NCBI GenBank assembly: GCA_903928115.1
Contig: CAIYPP010000160.1
Coordinates: 1-35,483 of the forward strand
Direction: 5' to 3'
DNA length: 35,483 nt
DNA from: an uncultured Planctomycetota bacterium
GTDB taxonomy: Bacteria > Planctomycetota > UBA1135 > GCA-002686595
A program made the position numbers and the translations under genes. Below the pieces are notes generated by a model. It was not told where the DNA came from and searched no databases. It saw nothing but the letters and a program-made list of their open reading frames with translations. Each line of letters begins with the position of its first letter. Within the stretch, counting starts at the first letter, position 1. This document shows positions 1-7,076 of the stretch, one piece after another.

Positions 1-68
1 ACGGCGTTGCGATCGAGCCCGAGGCGCAGCGTCACCGACGCGATCTTGTCGAGAGTGCAGCGCTTCAC
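1..68 (-). CDS. Start of an unidentified gene downstream of argG (truncated by window edge)
   Basis: A GTG codon at 68-66 overlaps the argG stop TGA in a GTGA arrangement, the usual sign of translational coupling. A GGAG lies about 8 bases upstream inside the end of argG. The reading frame stays open to the window edge and gives about 22 residues beginning MKRCTLDKIASV. That is too little to identify a family. It does not look like the N-terminus of ArgB, ArgC or ArgH, although its place after argG suggests another arginine-pathway gene. The call rests on the overlap and the open frame only. Confidence 0.35.
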   Translation of the reverse strand, partial: MKRCTLDKIASVTLRLGLDRNA

Positions 69-1270
69 TTCGCGCTCTCCGCGGTGGCCTTCTCGCCCGC
101 GCGGCGGAAGAGCCGCGCCGGCTCCGCGAGCGCGCGCGCGAGGCCGCGCGCACCCGGCGGCGCGGCGTTCGAGCCCGCGCGCTCGCCGTACTCGGCGTCG
201 CTCGCGGCGAGCATGCTGAAGGGCGACGAAACGCCCTCCACGAGTGCCGAGCCGGGCTGCACGCGCACCTTGACCGTGCCCGTGACGCGCTGCTGCGTCG
301 ACGAGAAGAAGGCCTCGAGATCGCGCTGGAACGGATCGTGGAACAGGCCCTGGTGCAGGCGGCGGCCGTAGACGTCGCCCATGTGATCCTTCCAGAAGCG
401 CTGGTCCTCGATCAGGACGAGCTTCTCGAGCTCGCGGTGAGCCTCGATCAGCACCTCCGCAGCGGGCGCCTCGAACGCGATGCGGCCCTTGATCCCGAGC
501 ACCGTGTCGCCGAGGTGGTAGCCGCGGCCGACGCCGTAGGCACCCGCCTCTTCGTTCAGTCGCTCGATCAGAGTGACCGGATCCATCGGCATGCCGCCGA
601 GCGAGACCGGGATGCCGTTCTCGAAGCCGACCTGTAGCGTCGCGCGGCCCGCGCCGTTCTTCGTCCAGTACCACGCCTCCTCGGGCAGCGGCTGGTCGGA
701 GGTGTGCAGCTCGCCGCCGCCGATCGTGACCCCCCACAGGCCCTGATTGACCGAGTACTTCCCGCCGGCGGGCGGGACGGGGAGGCCGTGCTCCGCGAGC
801 CACTTGCGCTGGTCTTCGCGGCTCGGCGCGAGGTCGCGCACGGGCGCGAGCACCTTCAGGCCGGGCGCGATCGTCGCCAGAGCGGCCTCGAAGCGCACCT
901 GATCGTTGCCCGCCGCCGTGCAGCCGTGCGCACACGCGTCGAAGCCGCCTTCGCGCGACATGCGCGCGAGGATCTCGGCCTGCAGACCGCGCTCGGCGCC
1001 GACTGACAGCGGATACGCGGCGCCGCGGCGCACGTTGCCGGCGATCAGCCAGCGCACGACACGATTGAAGAGCTCACTGCGCGCATCGACGAAGCGGTGC
1101 TCGACCGCGCCGAGCGCGAGCGCGCGGCTCTCGATGTCCTTGCGCTCCTGCGCGCTCCAACCACCGCAGTCCACGGCGAGCGTGGTGACCTGCGCCTTGT
1201 CGACGCGCGTGAGCCACGCGACCAAGTACGACGTGTCGAGTCCACCGGAATAGGCAAGCAGAACGCGCAT
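65..1270 (-). CDS. argG: Argininosuccinate synthase
   Basis: A cytoplasmic enzyme that joins citrulline and aspartate, using ATP, to make argininosuccinate in the penultimate step of arginine synthesis. The 401-residue product starts MRVLLAYSGGLDTSYL, which contains the PP-loop ATP pyrophosphatase signature SGGLDTS. Further family segments are a Gly/Asn-rich AHGCTAAGNDQVRF stretch (the substrate-binding region) and GYHLGDTVLGIKGR near residue 240. The overall look resembles the divergent ArgG group I associate with Bacteroidetes-like organisms; this is from memory. The ATG at 1270 is chosen because it begins exactly at the PP-loop domain and has AAGGA upstream; the open frame extends further but without homologous residues. 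The last 25 or so residues are Ala/Arg-rich and probably non-essential. argR lies 97 bases upstream on the same strand, so the gene is probably in the arginine regulon. Confidence 0.97.
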   Translation of the reverse strand: MRVLLAYSGGLDTSYLVAWLTRVDKAQVTTLAVDCGGWSAQERKDIESRALALGAVEHRFVDARSELFNRVVRWLIAGNVRRGAAYPLSVGAERGLQAEILARMSREGGFDACAHGCTAAGNDQVRFEAALATIAPGLKVLAPVRDLAPSREDQRKWLAEHGLPVPPAGGKYSVNQGLWGVTIGGGELHTSDQPLPEEAWYWTKNGAGRATLQVGFENGIPVSLGGMPMDPVTLIERLNEEAGAYGVGRGYHLGDTVLGIKGRIAFEAPAAEVLIEAHRELEKLVLIEDQRFWKDHMGDVYGRRLHQGLFHDPFQRDLEAFFSSTQQRVTGTVKVRVQPGSALVEGVSSPFSMLAASDAEYGERAGSNAAPPGARGLARALAEPARLFRRAGEKATAESAK

Positions 1271-1367
1271 GGGGTTTTCCTTCGAAGAGACGAGATGCCT
1301 CACGCCGCCGAGCGGCGCGGGAAACGACGGAAAAAGTGGGAGAGGACGCGCGACATGGGGCGAGCTC

Positions 1368-1820
1368 TCAGAGCAGTTCCTGCACGCGACGGCGCACGCG
1401 CATCGAAGCGGCGTGGCTGTCGGAGGCGACCAGCACGGTGTCGTCGCCGGCGATCGTGCCGACGAGCCCGTCGATGCCCTCGGCCTCGAGCGCGCGCGCC
1501 ACCGCACTCGCAGCGCCCGGCTCGCAGTGCAGCAGCACGAAGTGCGACACCGGCTGCTCCGAGCGCAACAGGCTCTTCAGAGCGGCGAGCGGCGTCACGC
1601 GCTCCTCCTCGCTCACGCGGTAGAACCCCGCCTGCTTGGCGACGTTGAGCGTGCGCAGGTCGCGCGAGAGCACCGGCTGCGAGGTCTGGAAGCCCTTGCG
1701 CTCGAGGCGCGCGAGGAGCTCCTCTTGGCTCGCGATCTCCTCCTCGCGAAGGAGCTCCCGGATGGCCTCGCGGCGCTGGTCGGGATCGCTGGGGGTCGTG
1801 CTGCGCATGCGAAGGTTCAT
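1368..1820 (-). CDS. argR: Arginine repressor ArgR
   Basis: An arginine-responsive transcriptional repressor of 150 residues, the normal family length. The N-terminal half is the winged helix-turn-helix DNA-binding domain (about residues 15-70, with the recognition segment SQPVLSRDLRTLNV). The C-terminal half is the hexamerisation and arginine-binding domain (about 80-150) with the diagnostic GTIAGDDTVLV, whose Asp pair contacts L-arginine in characterised ArgR proteins. Two ATG codons are possible, at 1820 and 1808. Neither has a clear Shine-Dalgarno, and the predicted promoter would leave only a very short leader. argG follows 97 bases downstream. The promoter carries ARG-box-like palindromes, so autoregulation and control of argG are likely (inference from sites plus known ArgR behaviour). 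Confidence 0.95.
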   Translation of the reverse strand: MNLRMRSTTPSDPDQRREAIRELLREEEIASQEELLARLERKGFQTSQPVLSRDLRTLNVAKQAGFYRVSEEERVTPLAALKSLLRSEQPVSHFVLLHCEPGAASAVARALEAEGIDGLVGTIAGDDTVLVASDSHAASMRVRRRVQELL

Positions 1821-1834
1821 TCGCTAGGAGCGAA

Positions 1835-1863
1835 ACTTTATTCGACGAATATTCCTCCGTCAA
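1835..1863 (-). promoter_or_regulatory. Predicted sigma-70-type promoter of argR
   Basis: Reading the minus strand there is a -35 hexamer TTGACG (1863-1858), exactly 17 bases of spacer, then a -10-like hexamer TAAAGT (1840-1835). The stretch is strikingly AT-rich for this genome. The -10 lies 14 bases before the argR ATG at 1820, so the transcript would have a leader of only about 7 bases (about 19 if the ATG at 1808 is used). An ARG-box-like palindrome fills most of the spacer. Confidence 0.6.
1839..1851. promoter_or_regulatory. ARG-box-like operator 1, within the argR promoter spacer
   Basis: The 13-base sequence TATTCGACGAATA is a palindrome apart from its central base. It lies between the -35 and -10 elements of the argR promoter, where a bound repressor would block RNA polymerase. 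The half-sites ATTCG/CGAAT resemble the TGAAT/ATTCA halves of the E. coli ARG box. Assignment to ArgR is inferred from the adjacent argR gene. Confidence 0.5.
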
Positions 1864-1867
1864 GGAC

Positions 1868-1881
1868 TGAATACCCATTCG
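1868..1881. promoter_or_regulatory. ARG-box-like operator 2
   Basis: TGAATACCCATTCG consists of GAAT and ATTC halves separated by four bases. It matches the E. coli consensus TGAAT-N4-ATTCA at nine of ten core positions. It lies just upstream of the -35 hexamer of the argR promoter. ArgR hexamers typically bind pairs of such boxes, and operator 1 is centred about 30 bases away. Confidence 0.5.
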
Positions 1882-1885
1882 CCCT

Positions 1886-1906
1886 ATTCGCAACCCGAAC
1901 GAATGA
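1886..1906. promoter_or_regulatory. Possible third ARG-box region (widely spaced half-sites)
   Basis: ATTCG at 1886-1890 and CGAATGA at 1900-1906 are inverted half-sites like those in operators 1 and 2, but 9 bases apart rather than 3-4. Either half could pair with operator 2, or they could be remnants. The interval between 1821 and the sulfatase stop at 1990 holds no gene. Confidence 0.3.
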
Positions 1907-1989
1907 ACCCGCCCCCGAACAGGCTAGGAGGGGGGCCGAGTCGGGGCCGTTGGGTCGAACAGCACCCGCGGCCCCCCGCCCGCCGCGCC

Positions 1990-3561
1990 TCAGCGCACGA
2001 GCGACGGATAGTTTGCGTCGAGCCGCGCGCGCAGGGAGGCGAGCGCCTCGGCCGCTGCGGGCGCGAGCGGCTCGGCGCCGGGGAGCAGCAGGTTGCGGCG
2101 CTCGGTCCAGTCCTCGTCCTCTCCTGCCTGCGGCACCGCGAAGAGCTGCTCGACGCGCACAACCTCGCCACCCTCCCCGCGCGAGGTCTCGCGGATCAGC
2201 TTGAAGCGGCCGTCGGAGAGCGCCTGATCGTGGAAGCGGCCCGCGAAGTCTGCGGGCGGTCGGCCTGCCGCGTCGGGAAAGAAGTTGGGCTGAAAGCGCT
2301 CGCTGTAGAGCTCGCTGCGGTACGACTTGTGGCTGCCACGGAGGGCTGGCGCGAGCGAGAGCGACTCGCGCGGATCGCCTCCGACGCCGCAGAGGTCCGC
2401 GACGGTCGCGAACACATCGACGGGAAGCGCGAGCGCGGAGCTGGTCGAGCCGCGGAGCTCCGCGGGGATGGTCGGCGAGCGCACGATCAGCGGTACCTCG
2501 ACTCCGCCGGAGAACATCGTGCCCTTGCCGTGGTGGCGCAGGTACGGCGGACGGAAGGCGCGCTGGGCCATGCCGTTGTCGCCGACGAGGATCACCGTCG
2601 TGTCCTGCTCGTCGAGCGCGCTCACGAGCCGCCCGAGCTGCGAATCGAGCGCGGCCATCATGCAGCGCACCATCGCCGCGTCGCTCGGGTCGGAGTGGTC
2701 GCAGGCGGGCGCACGAGGCTCGACGCCCGGCGCGCGCGGTAGATCGAGCGTCACATGATGGAGCGGCTCGTGGACCGCGTTGTAGGCGACGTACAGAAAC
2801 CACGGCTCCGGCAGGGCGCGCACGAGCGCGAGCGCGTCGTCCGTCGTGTCGACGGTCGGGTAGCCCGCGACCGTGCGTCCGTCTTCAACTGTCGTGCAGG
2901 GCAGCGTCGCATCGCCGCACGGCCTCGCGTCGCCGCCCAGCGCCGTGGCGTGGAACTTCTCCCAGCTCCAATAGCCGCCGTCCTCCGGCTGCGCTTCGCG
3001 ATCCTCCCCGAGGTTGAACAGCGAGCCTGCGTAGTGCTGGAACCAACGGCCGCGCGGCTCGCCGAGCGGGGCGAGCGGATTGCGCGCGAGCTCGTCCACG
3101 CCGGAGAGGTGCCACTTGCCCACTGCAGCGGTCGCATACCCCGCGGGAGACTCGGCGAGACGCGTCGAGAGCAGCTCGAAGCTCGGCGCCAGCCCCGAGG
3201 TGCGCTCTTCGTTGCCCGCCATGACGACCTGTCCGACGCCCGAGCGCAGGCCGTGCAAGCCGGTGAGCAGCTGCGCGCGCGTCGGCGTGCACTTCGGGTT
3301 GGCCCAGGCGCGCGTGAAGGTCATGCCGCGCGCGGCGAGCAGAGTGTCGATCGCGGGCGTGTCCGCAGCACCAACAGATGGACGTCCGAGCGACGCGTAG
3401 TGTCGGTCATAGGCGCCGAGGAGCCCGGGGCTCACGTCGTCGAGCACGATCAGCACGACGTTCTGCGGCCGCGGCTCCGCGGGCGAGCGCTCTTCCGGGC
3501 TCACAGCGCAGCCGACGAAAAGCAGCGCCGAAGCAAGCAAGCTGGTGCATCGAGAGCCCAT
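1990..3561 (-). CDS. Sulfatase (formylglycine-dependent), lipoprotein
   Basis: A predicted exported sulfate-ester hydrolase of 523 residues. The N-terminus MGSRCTSLLASALLFVGC is a lipoprotein signal with lipobox FVGC, so the mature protein should be membrane-anchored outside the cytoplasm. LIVLDD (Asp41-Asp42) is the first metal-binding motif. CTPTR (Cys91) is the CxPxR site where cysteine is converted to formylglycine. GKWHLSG holds the active-site Lys/His, and GDNG followed by HHGKGT the later metal and substrate residues. The ATG at 3561 is preferred over an in-frame TTG at 3573 because it begins the signal peptide and has GGAAG 7 bases upstream. The substrate cannot be read from sequence. 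It is a single gene on the minus strand, ending 169 bases before argR. Confidence 0.92.
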   Translation of the reverse strand: MGSRCTSLLASALLFVGCAVSPEERSPAEPRPQNVVLIVLDDVSPGLLGAYDRHYASLGRPSVGAADTPAIDTLLAARGMTFTRAWANPKCTPTRAQLLTGLHGLRSGVGQVVMAGNEERTSGLAPSFELLSTRLAESPAGYATAAVGKWHLSGVDELARNPLAPLGEPRGRWFQHYAGSLFNLGEDREAQPEDGGYWSWEKFHATALGGDARPCGDATLPCTTVEDGRTVAGYPTVDTTDDALALVRALPEPWFLYVAYNAVHEPLHHVTLDLPRAPGVEPRAPACDHSDPSDAAMVRCMMAALDSQLGRLVSALDEQDTTVILVGDNGMAQRAFRPPYLRHHGKGTMFSGGVEVPLIVRSPTIPAELRGSTSSALALPVDVFATVADLCGVGGDPRESLSLAPALRGSHKSYRSELYSERFQPNFFPDAAGRPPADFAGRFHDQALSDGRFKLIRETSRGEGGEVVRVEQLFAVPQAGEDEDWTERRNLLLPGAEPLAPAAAEALASLRARLDANYPSLVR

Positions 3562-3610
3562 GCGCGCTTCCAAGGTAGCCCACAGGGCAACGCTGGGGTA
3601 GCGCGCCCCA

Positions 3611-4411
3611 CTACACCTGCGGCGCTGCTCGCTGGAACGAGCGCAGAATCGCGCGCGCTTCCTCGTCGCTCACCTGCGCGAAGTCGTCGTAGAACTCGCC
3701 CACCGCCGCGAAGAAGAGCGGCCTCACGAGGCAGGTCAGGTCCTCGACCTCCGCCCGCAGCAGCGCGCAGGCTTCGCGTGAGCCGACGGGGACGGCGAGC
3801 ATCACGTGCACCGCGCCGCGAGTGCGCAGATCGCGAACGCATGCGAGCGCCGTCGCGCCGGTCGCCAATCCATCGTCGACGACGAGCACCGAGAGTCCGC
3901 GCACGTCGAAGGGCTCTCGCCCAGCGCGCAGCAGTGTCGCCTTCTGCAGCGCGACCTCGCGCGCGCTCGCCGTGGCCCGCTCCAGCCATGCGTCCCCCGC
4001 GGCGAGCTCCGCGACGAACTCCGCGTTGAGAACGCGCGTGCCCGAAGCCGTGACGGCGCCGAGCGCGAGCTCCGGATTGCCCGGCACTCCGATCTTCTTC
4101 GCCACGACCACGTCGAGCCCCGCGCCGAGCGCACGCGCCACCTCCGCAGCGACGGGAACCCCGCCGCGCGGGATCGCGAGCACCACCGCCGCGCGAACGC
4201 CGCGTCCCACGAGCGCGCGCGCGAGCCGTTCCCCCGCCTCACGCCGATCCGCGAAGCGCTCTGGATCCGATCCCGAGCGCGGACCAAGACTCGACGCCTT
4301 CCGCGGGGTTTCCACTGTTGCGGAAATCTCGCTCCGATCGGGCCGCGGCTCGACACCGTCCGAGGTCTCAGCAGCGACCCACAAAGAACGCAGACCTGAA
4401 GCGTCCAACAT
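3611..4411 (-). CDS. Predicted phosphoribosyltransferase (COG1926 type)
   Basis: Belongs to the predicted phosphoribosyltransferase family exemplified by mycobacterial Rv0571c-like domains, whose substrate is not established. The core of about 215 residues runs from FADRREAGERLARAL to the end. It contains AIPRGGVPVAAEVA, the family-typical KKIGVPGNPELALGAV, and the PRPP-binding loop VLVVDDGLATGATA, where the acidic pair and Thr/Gly residues bind the ribose phosphate. The start is uncertain. ATG 4411 (266 residues) has GAGG 7 bases upstream and is used here; GTG 4315 (234 residues) also fits the family length. The frame remains open further upstream, but that overlaps the divergent promoter region. 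Transcribed away from the gene at 4668. Confidence 0.83.
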   Translation of the reverse strand: MLDASGLRSLWVAAETSDGVEPRPDRSEISATVETPRKASSLGPRSGSDPERFADRREAGERLARALVGRGVRAAVVLAIPRGGVPVAAEVARALGAGLDVVVAKKIGVPGNPELALGAVTASGTRVLNAEFVAELAAGDAWLERATASAREVALQKATLLRAGREPFDVRGLSVLVVDDGLATGATALACVRDLRTRGAVHVMLAVPVGSREACALLRAEVEDLTCLVRPLFFAAVGEFYDDFAQVSDEEARAILRSFQRAAPQV

Positions 4412-4425
4412 CGAACGGCCTCGGC

Positions 4426-4443
4426 GCGGGCAGCGGTGCCCGC
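4426..4443 (-). promoter_or_regulatory. Hairpin in the 256-base divergent intergenic region
   Basis: A perfect 7-bp stem (GCGGGCA / TGCCCGC) with a 4-base loop sits 4 bases upstream of the GAGG ribosome site of the phosphoribosyltransferase start at 4411, so it may affect access to that start. The rest of 4412-4667 must hold promoters for both divergent genes. I could not place them, apart from noting a T-rich spot (4567-4571) flanked by 5-base inverted repeats GGTCC/GGACC at 4560-4576. Confidence 0.3.
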
Positions 4444-4667
4444 CCGGACGGTCGCACGGCCCGCTTCCGAGCGCTCTCGCGTGGATCCCCGACTCGTGCG
4501 GCAGCTGCGATCGCCCGCCCCACCTTGGCCTCGGACTCGAGAACGCCTCGAGCGCCGCCGGTCCGGTTTTTGGACCCATTTGGGCGCTACCAGAGCCGCG
4601 GCACGGGGTTGAGGCCCATACTGCCGCCCAGCGCGCACGCGCTGTCCCCACCGCGGCGTCCCTGCCC

Positions 4668-5495
4668 ATGTCGAACTCCCTCCTTCCGACCCTGCTCCTC
4701 GCCACCGCCGCCGGTGCCGTCTCGGCCCTCGTCGTGACCTCGCTCTCGGGCTCGGATGCCCCTGCCGCGCAGGCAGTGGGCGCCGCATCGGCCGAGGGCG
4801 TCTCACAGTCCGTCGCGGGAAGCACCGAGGCGGAGCTCGTGTCGCTGCGGGCGGAGAATCAGGAGCTGCGCGTGCGGATCGAGGCACTCGAGAGCCGTCC
4901 GGCAGGCGAGAGCCGCGCGGCGGTGCAGCCCAGCGTCGAAGAGCTCGCGGCGGCGGTCGCCGAAGTCCAGTCGAACGCCGGAGCAACGGCGACGCCGCGC
5001 GACGACGCGATGTACACGCAGGTCGAAGCCGCGCTCGAGTCGATCCGCGAGACGGAGCGCGCGGAGGCGGCGAAGGCGCGCGAGCAGCGCGAGGTCGAGC
5101 GCATGGAAGAGCGGCTCACGCAGATGGCGGAGCGACTCGGACTCACGCCGGCGCAGACCAACGACATGCGCGGCCTGTTGTTGCAACAGGAGCAGATCGA
5201 AGACGACCTGCGCGCGCAGCGCGAGGCGGGGATGGAGCGCGACGCGTACCGTGTCGCCCGCGATCAAGCCCGCGAGGCCGAGCGCGCCGAGCTCACGCGC
5301 ATCCTCACGCCCGAGCAGCTCCAGCAGTACGACGCGCGCAACGACCGCGGAAATGACCGCGGCAGCGAAGCCCGCAATCGCGGCAACTCCGGCGGCGGTG
5401 CACCGGCCGGCGGCTCCGGTGGAAACAACGCGGGCGGCGGCAACGGCGGAAACAACAATGGCGGCGGCGGAAACCGCCAGCGCCGCGGCAACTGA
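4668..5495 (+). CDS. Membrane-anchored periplasmic coiled-coil protein, Spy/CpxP-like
   Basis: A 275-residue protein of no firmly recognised family. Residues 1-27 (MSNSLLPTLLLATAAGAVSALVV) form a signal or single membrane anchor. Residues about 45-75 are a short coiled coil (SLRAENQELRVRIEALES). Residues about 110-220 are long charged helices containing LGLTPAQTNDM and later ILTPEQLQQYD. The paired LTPxQ motifs and helical hairpin layout resemble Spy/CpxP/ZraP-type periplasmic chaperones or metal-responsive proteins (inference from motif pattern). The last 50 residues are a disordered Gly/Asn/Arg tail. The ATG at 4668 is chosen because it starts the hydrophobic segment; the much longer open frame upstream overlaps the phosphoribosyltransferase on the other strand. 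The sulfatase gene follows after 42 bases, probably in the same operon. Confidence 0.8.
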   Translation: MSNSLLPTLLLATAAGAVSALVVTSLSGSDAPAAQAVGAASAEGVSQSVAGSTEAELVSLRAENQELRVRIEALESRPAGESRAAVQPSVEELAAAVAEVQSNAGATATPRDDAMYTQVEAALESIRETERAEAAKAREQREVERMEERLTQMAERLGLTPAQTNDMRGLLLQQEQIEDDLRAQREAGMERDAYRVARDQAREAERAELTRILTPEQLQQYDARNDRGNDRGSEARNRGNSGGGAPAGGSGGNNAGGGNGGNNNGGGGNRQRRGN

Positions 5496-5537
5496 GCCCC
5501 TGACCTCCGATCGGCACGAGCCGAGGAGTCCTCGAAG

Positions 5538-7076
5538 ATGAAGCGACTTGTGATCGCGGCGCTGATCGCGCTGGTGGCGATTCCCCATTCGGTGGCGAGC
5601 GCGGAGGAGAAGAGCGGCAAGTCGAAGCCGAACTTCATCTTCATCCTCGCCGAGGCCCACGGCTGGTCCTCGACCTCCGTCGACATGGACGGCGCCGAGC
5701 CGAGCCACGCGCGCCCGGCGGGGCTCACGCCCAACTTGGAGCGCATCGCGAAGGAGGGCATGCGCTTCAGCGAGTTCTACGTGTCAGCCCCGCGCTGCAC
5801 GCCGTCTCGCGCGAGCTTCTTCACGGGCATCAGCCCGGCGAAGCTGCACATGACCTACGTCAACGAGGGCGGCAAGGAGCGGCGCGGCAGCGGCGAAGAC
5901 GTCTCCGACGCCGGACAGCGCGTGGTCCCGCCGTCGCCGCGGAACGAAATCCCCGAAGGCGTGCCGACCACCGGAACGCTTCTCGGGCGAGTCGGCTACG
6001 CGACGGCGCACTTCGGCAAGTGGCACGTGGGACGTCTCGACCCCACGCAGCACGGCTTCGACGTCTCCGACGGCCCCAACACCAATCAGGGCCCCGAGCG
6101 CGGCGAGCCCAATCCGAAGCAGTGCTTCGCGATCACCGAGCGCGGCATCGAGTTCATGAAGGAGCAGGTGCGCGCGGAGAAGCCGTTCTTCCTGCAACTC
6201 TCGCACTACGGCGCAGGTACGGACACCGAGGCCACGCCGGAGAGCTTCGAGGAAACCCGCAAGGCACTCCCGAACCTGTCGGGCAAGGCGCTCGCCTCCG
6301 CGGCAGGTGTACGCGACATGGACAAGGCCATCGGGCAGGTGCTCGCGGCGATCGAGGAGCTCGGCATCGCGAAGAACACTTACGTGTTCTACAGCGCGGA
6401 CCACGGCAATCAGGGCGGGAACGCGGGTCGCAACAACAACGGTCCCAACCCGCCGCTCTCGGGTGGCAAGGGCAGCGTGCGCGAGGGCGGCATCCGCGTG
6501 CCGCTGCTCGCGCTGGGGCCCGACGTCGCCGCAGGAACGATCTGCGGCCAGCGCGCGACCGGCATGGATCTCTTGCCGACGCTGCTCGACCTCGCGGGCG
6601 CGCCACTGGAGACGCCGGAGAACAAGGACGAGCTCGCGGTCGTCGAGGGCGGAAGCCTCGTGCAGGTGCTGCGCGGCGTCGGCGCCGGAAAGATCACGCG
6701 CCCGCGCGAAGAGATCGTCATCCATTTCCCCCACTACGACCTCGACAACGGCGGACCGGCTTCGGCGATCTACCTCGGCGAGTGGAAGCTCGTGCGCAAC
6801 TACGACACGGGCGCGGTGACGCTGCACGACATCAAGAAGGACCGCGAAGAACGCCACGACGTCGCCAAGGAGCAGCCGGAGAAGGTCGCGGAGCTGCTCG
6901 GGAAGCTCGACGCGTACCTCGTCGCGGTGAAGGCGCAGATGCCGACCAAGGCGGGCGATGCCTCGACGCCGCCCGCGCCTCCGAGCGAGCCCGGACAGGG
7001 CGGCGAGCGGCGTGGGCGCGGTGACAAGCCGCGGCGCGGACGCGGTGAGGGCTCGAGCGGAGGGCAGGGCGAGTGA
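5538..7076 (+). CDS. Exported sulfatase with altered first metal motif
   Basis: A 512-residue predicted sulfatase with a signal peptide (MKRLVIAALIALVAIPHSVASA, cleavage near residue 22). CTPSR (Cys87) is the formylglycine-forming CxPxR motif. GKWHVGR and SADHGNQGG followed by GGKGSVREGGIRVPL are the other conserved active-site and metal segments. Unusually, the first motif, normally an Asp pair (LADD), reads ILAEAHGWSS (Glu39-Ala40). This could alter calcium binding or mark a distinct subfamily. The C-terminal 40 residues are Pro/Gly/Arg-rich and beyond the enzyme fold. GAGGAG lies 9 bases upstream of the ATG. Its TGA overlaps the GTG start of the next gene (GTGA), so the two are translationally coupled. 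The substrate is unknown. Confidence 0.93.
   Translation: MKRLVIAALIALVAIPHSVASAEEKSGKSKPNFIFILAEAHGWSSTSVDMDGAEPSHARPAGLTPNLERIAKEGMRFSEFYVSAPRCTPSRASFFTGISPAKLHMTYVNEGGKERRGSGEDVSDAGQRVVPPSPRNEIPEGVPTTGTLLGRVGYATAHFGKWHVGRLDPTQHGFDVSDGPNTNQGPERGEPNPKQCFAITERGIEFMKEQVRAEKPFFLQLSHYGAGTDTEATPESFEETRKALPNLSGKALASAAGVRDMDKAIGQVLAAIEELGIAKNTYVFYSADHGNQGGNAGRNNNGPNPPLSGGKGSVREGGIRVPLLALGPDVAAGTICGQRATGMDLLPTLLDLAGAPLETPENKDELAVVEGGSLVQVLRGVGAGKITRPREEIVIHFPHYDLDNGGPASAIYLGEWKLVRNYDTGAVTLHDIKKDREERHDVAKEQPEKVAELLGKLDAYLVAVKAQMPTKAGDASTPPAPPSEPGQGGERRGRGDKPRRGRGEGSSGGQGE

Noticed and set aside
5523..5533. GAGGAGTCCTC palindrome before the second sulfatase
   Set aside because: The arms are too close to form a stable hairpin. 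The GAGGAG is better read as the ribosome site.
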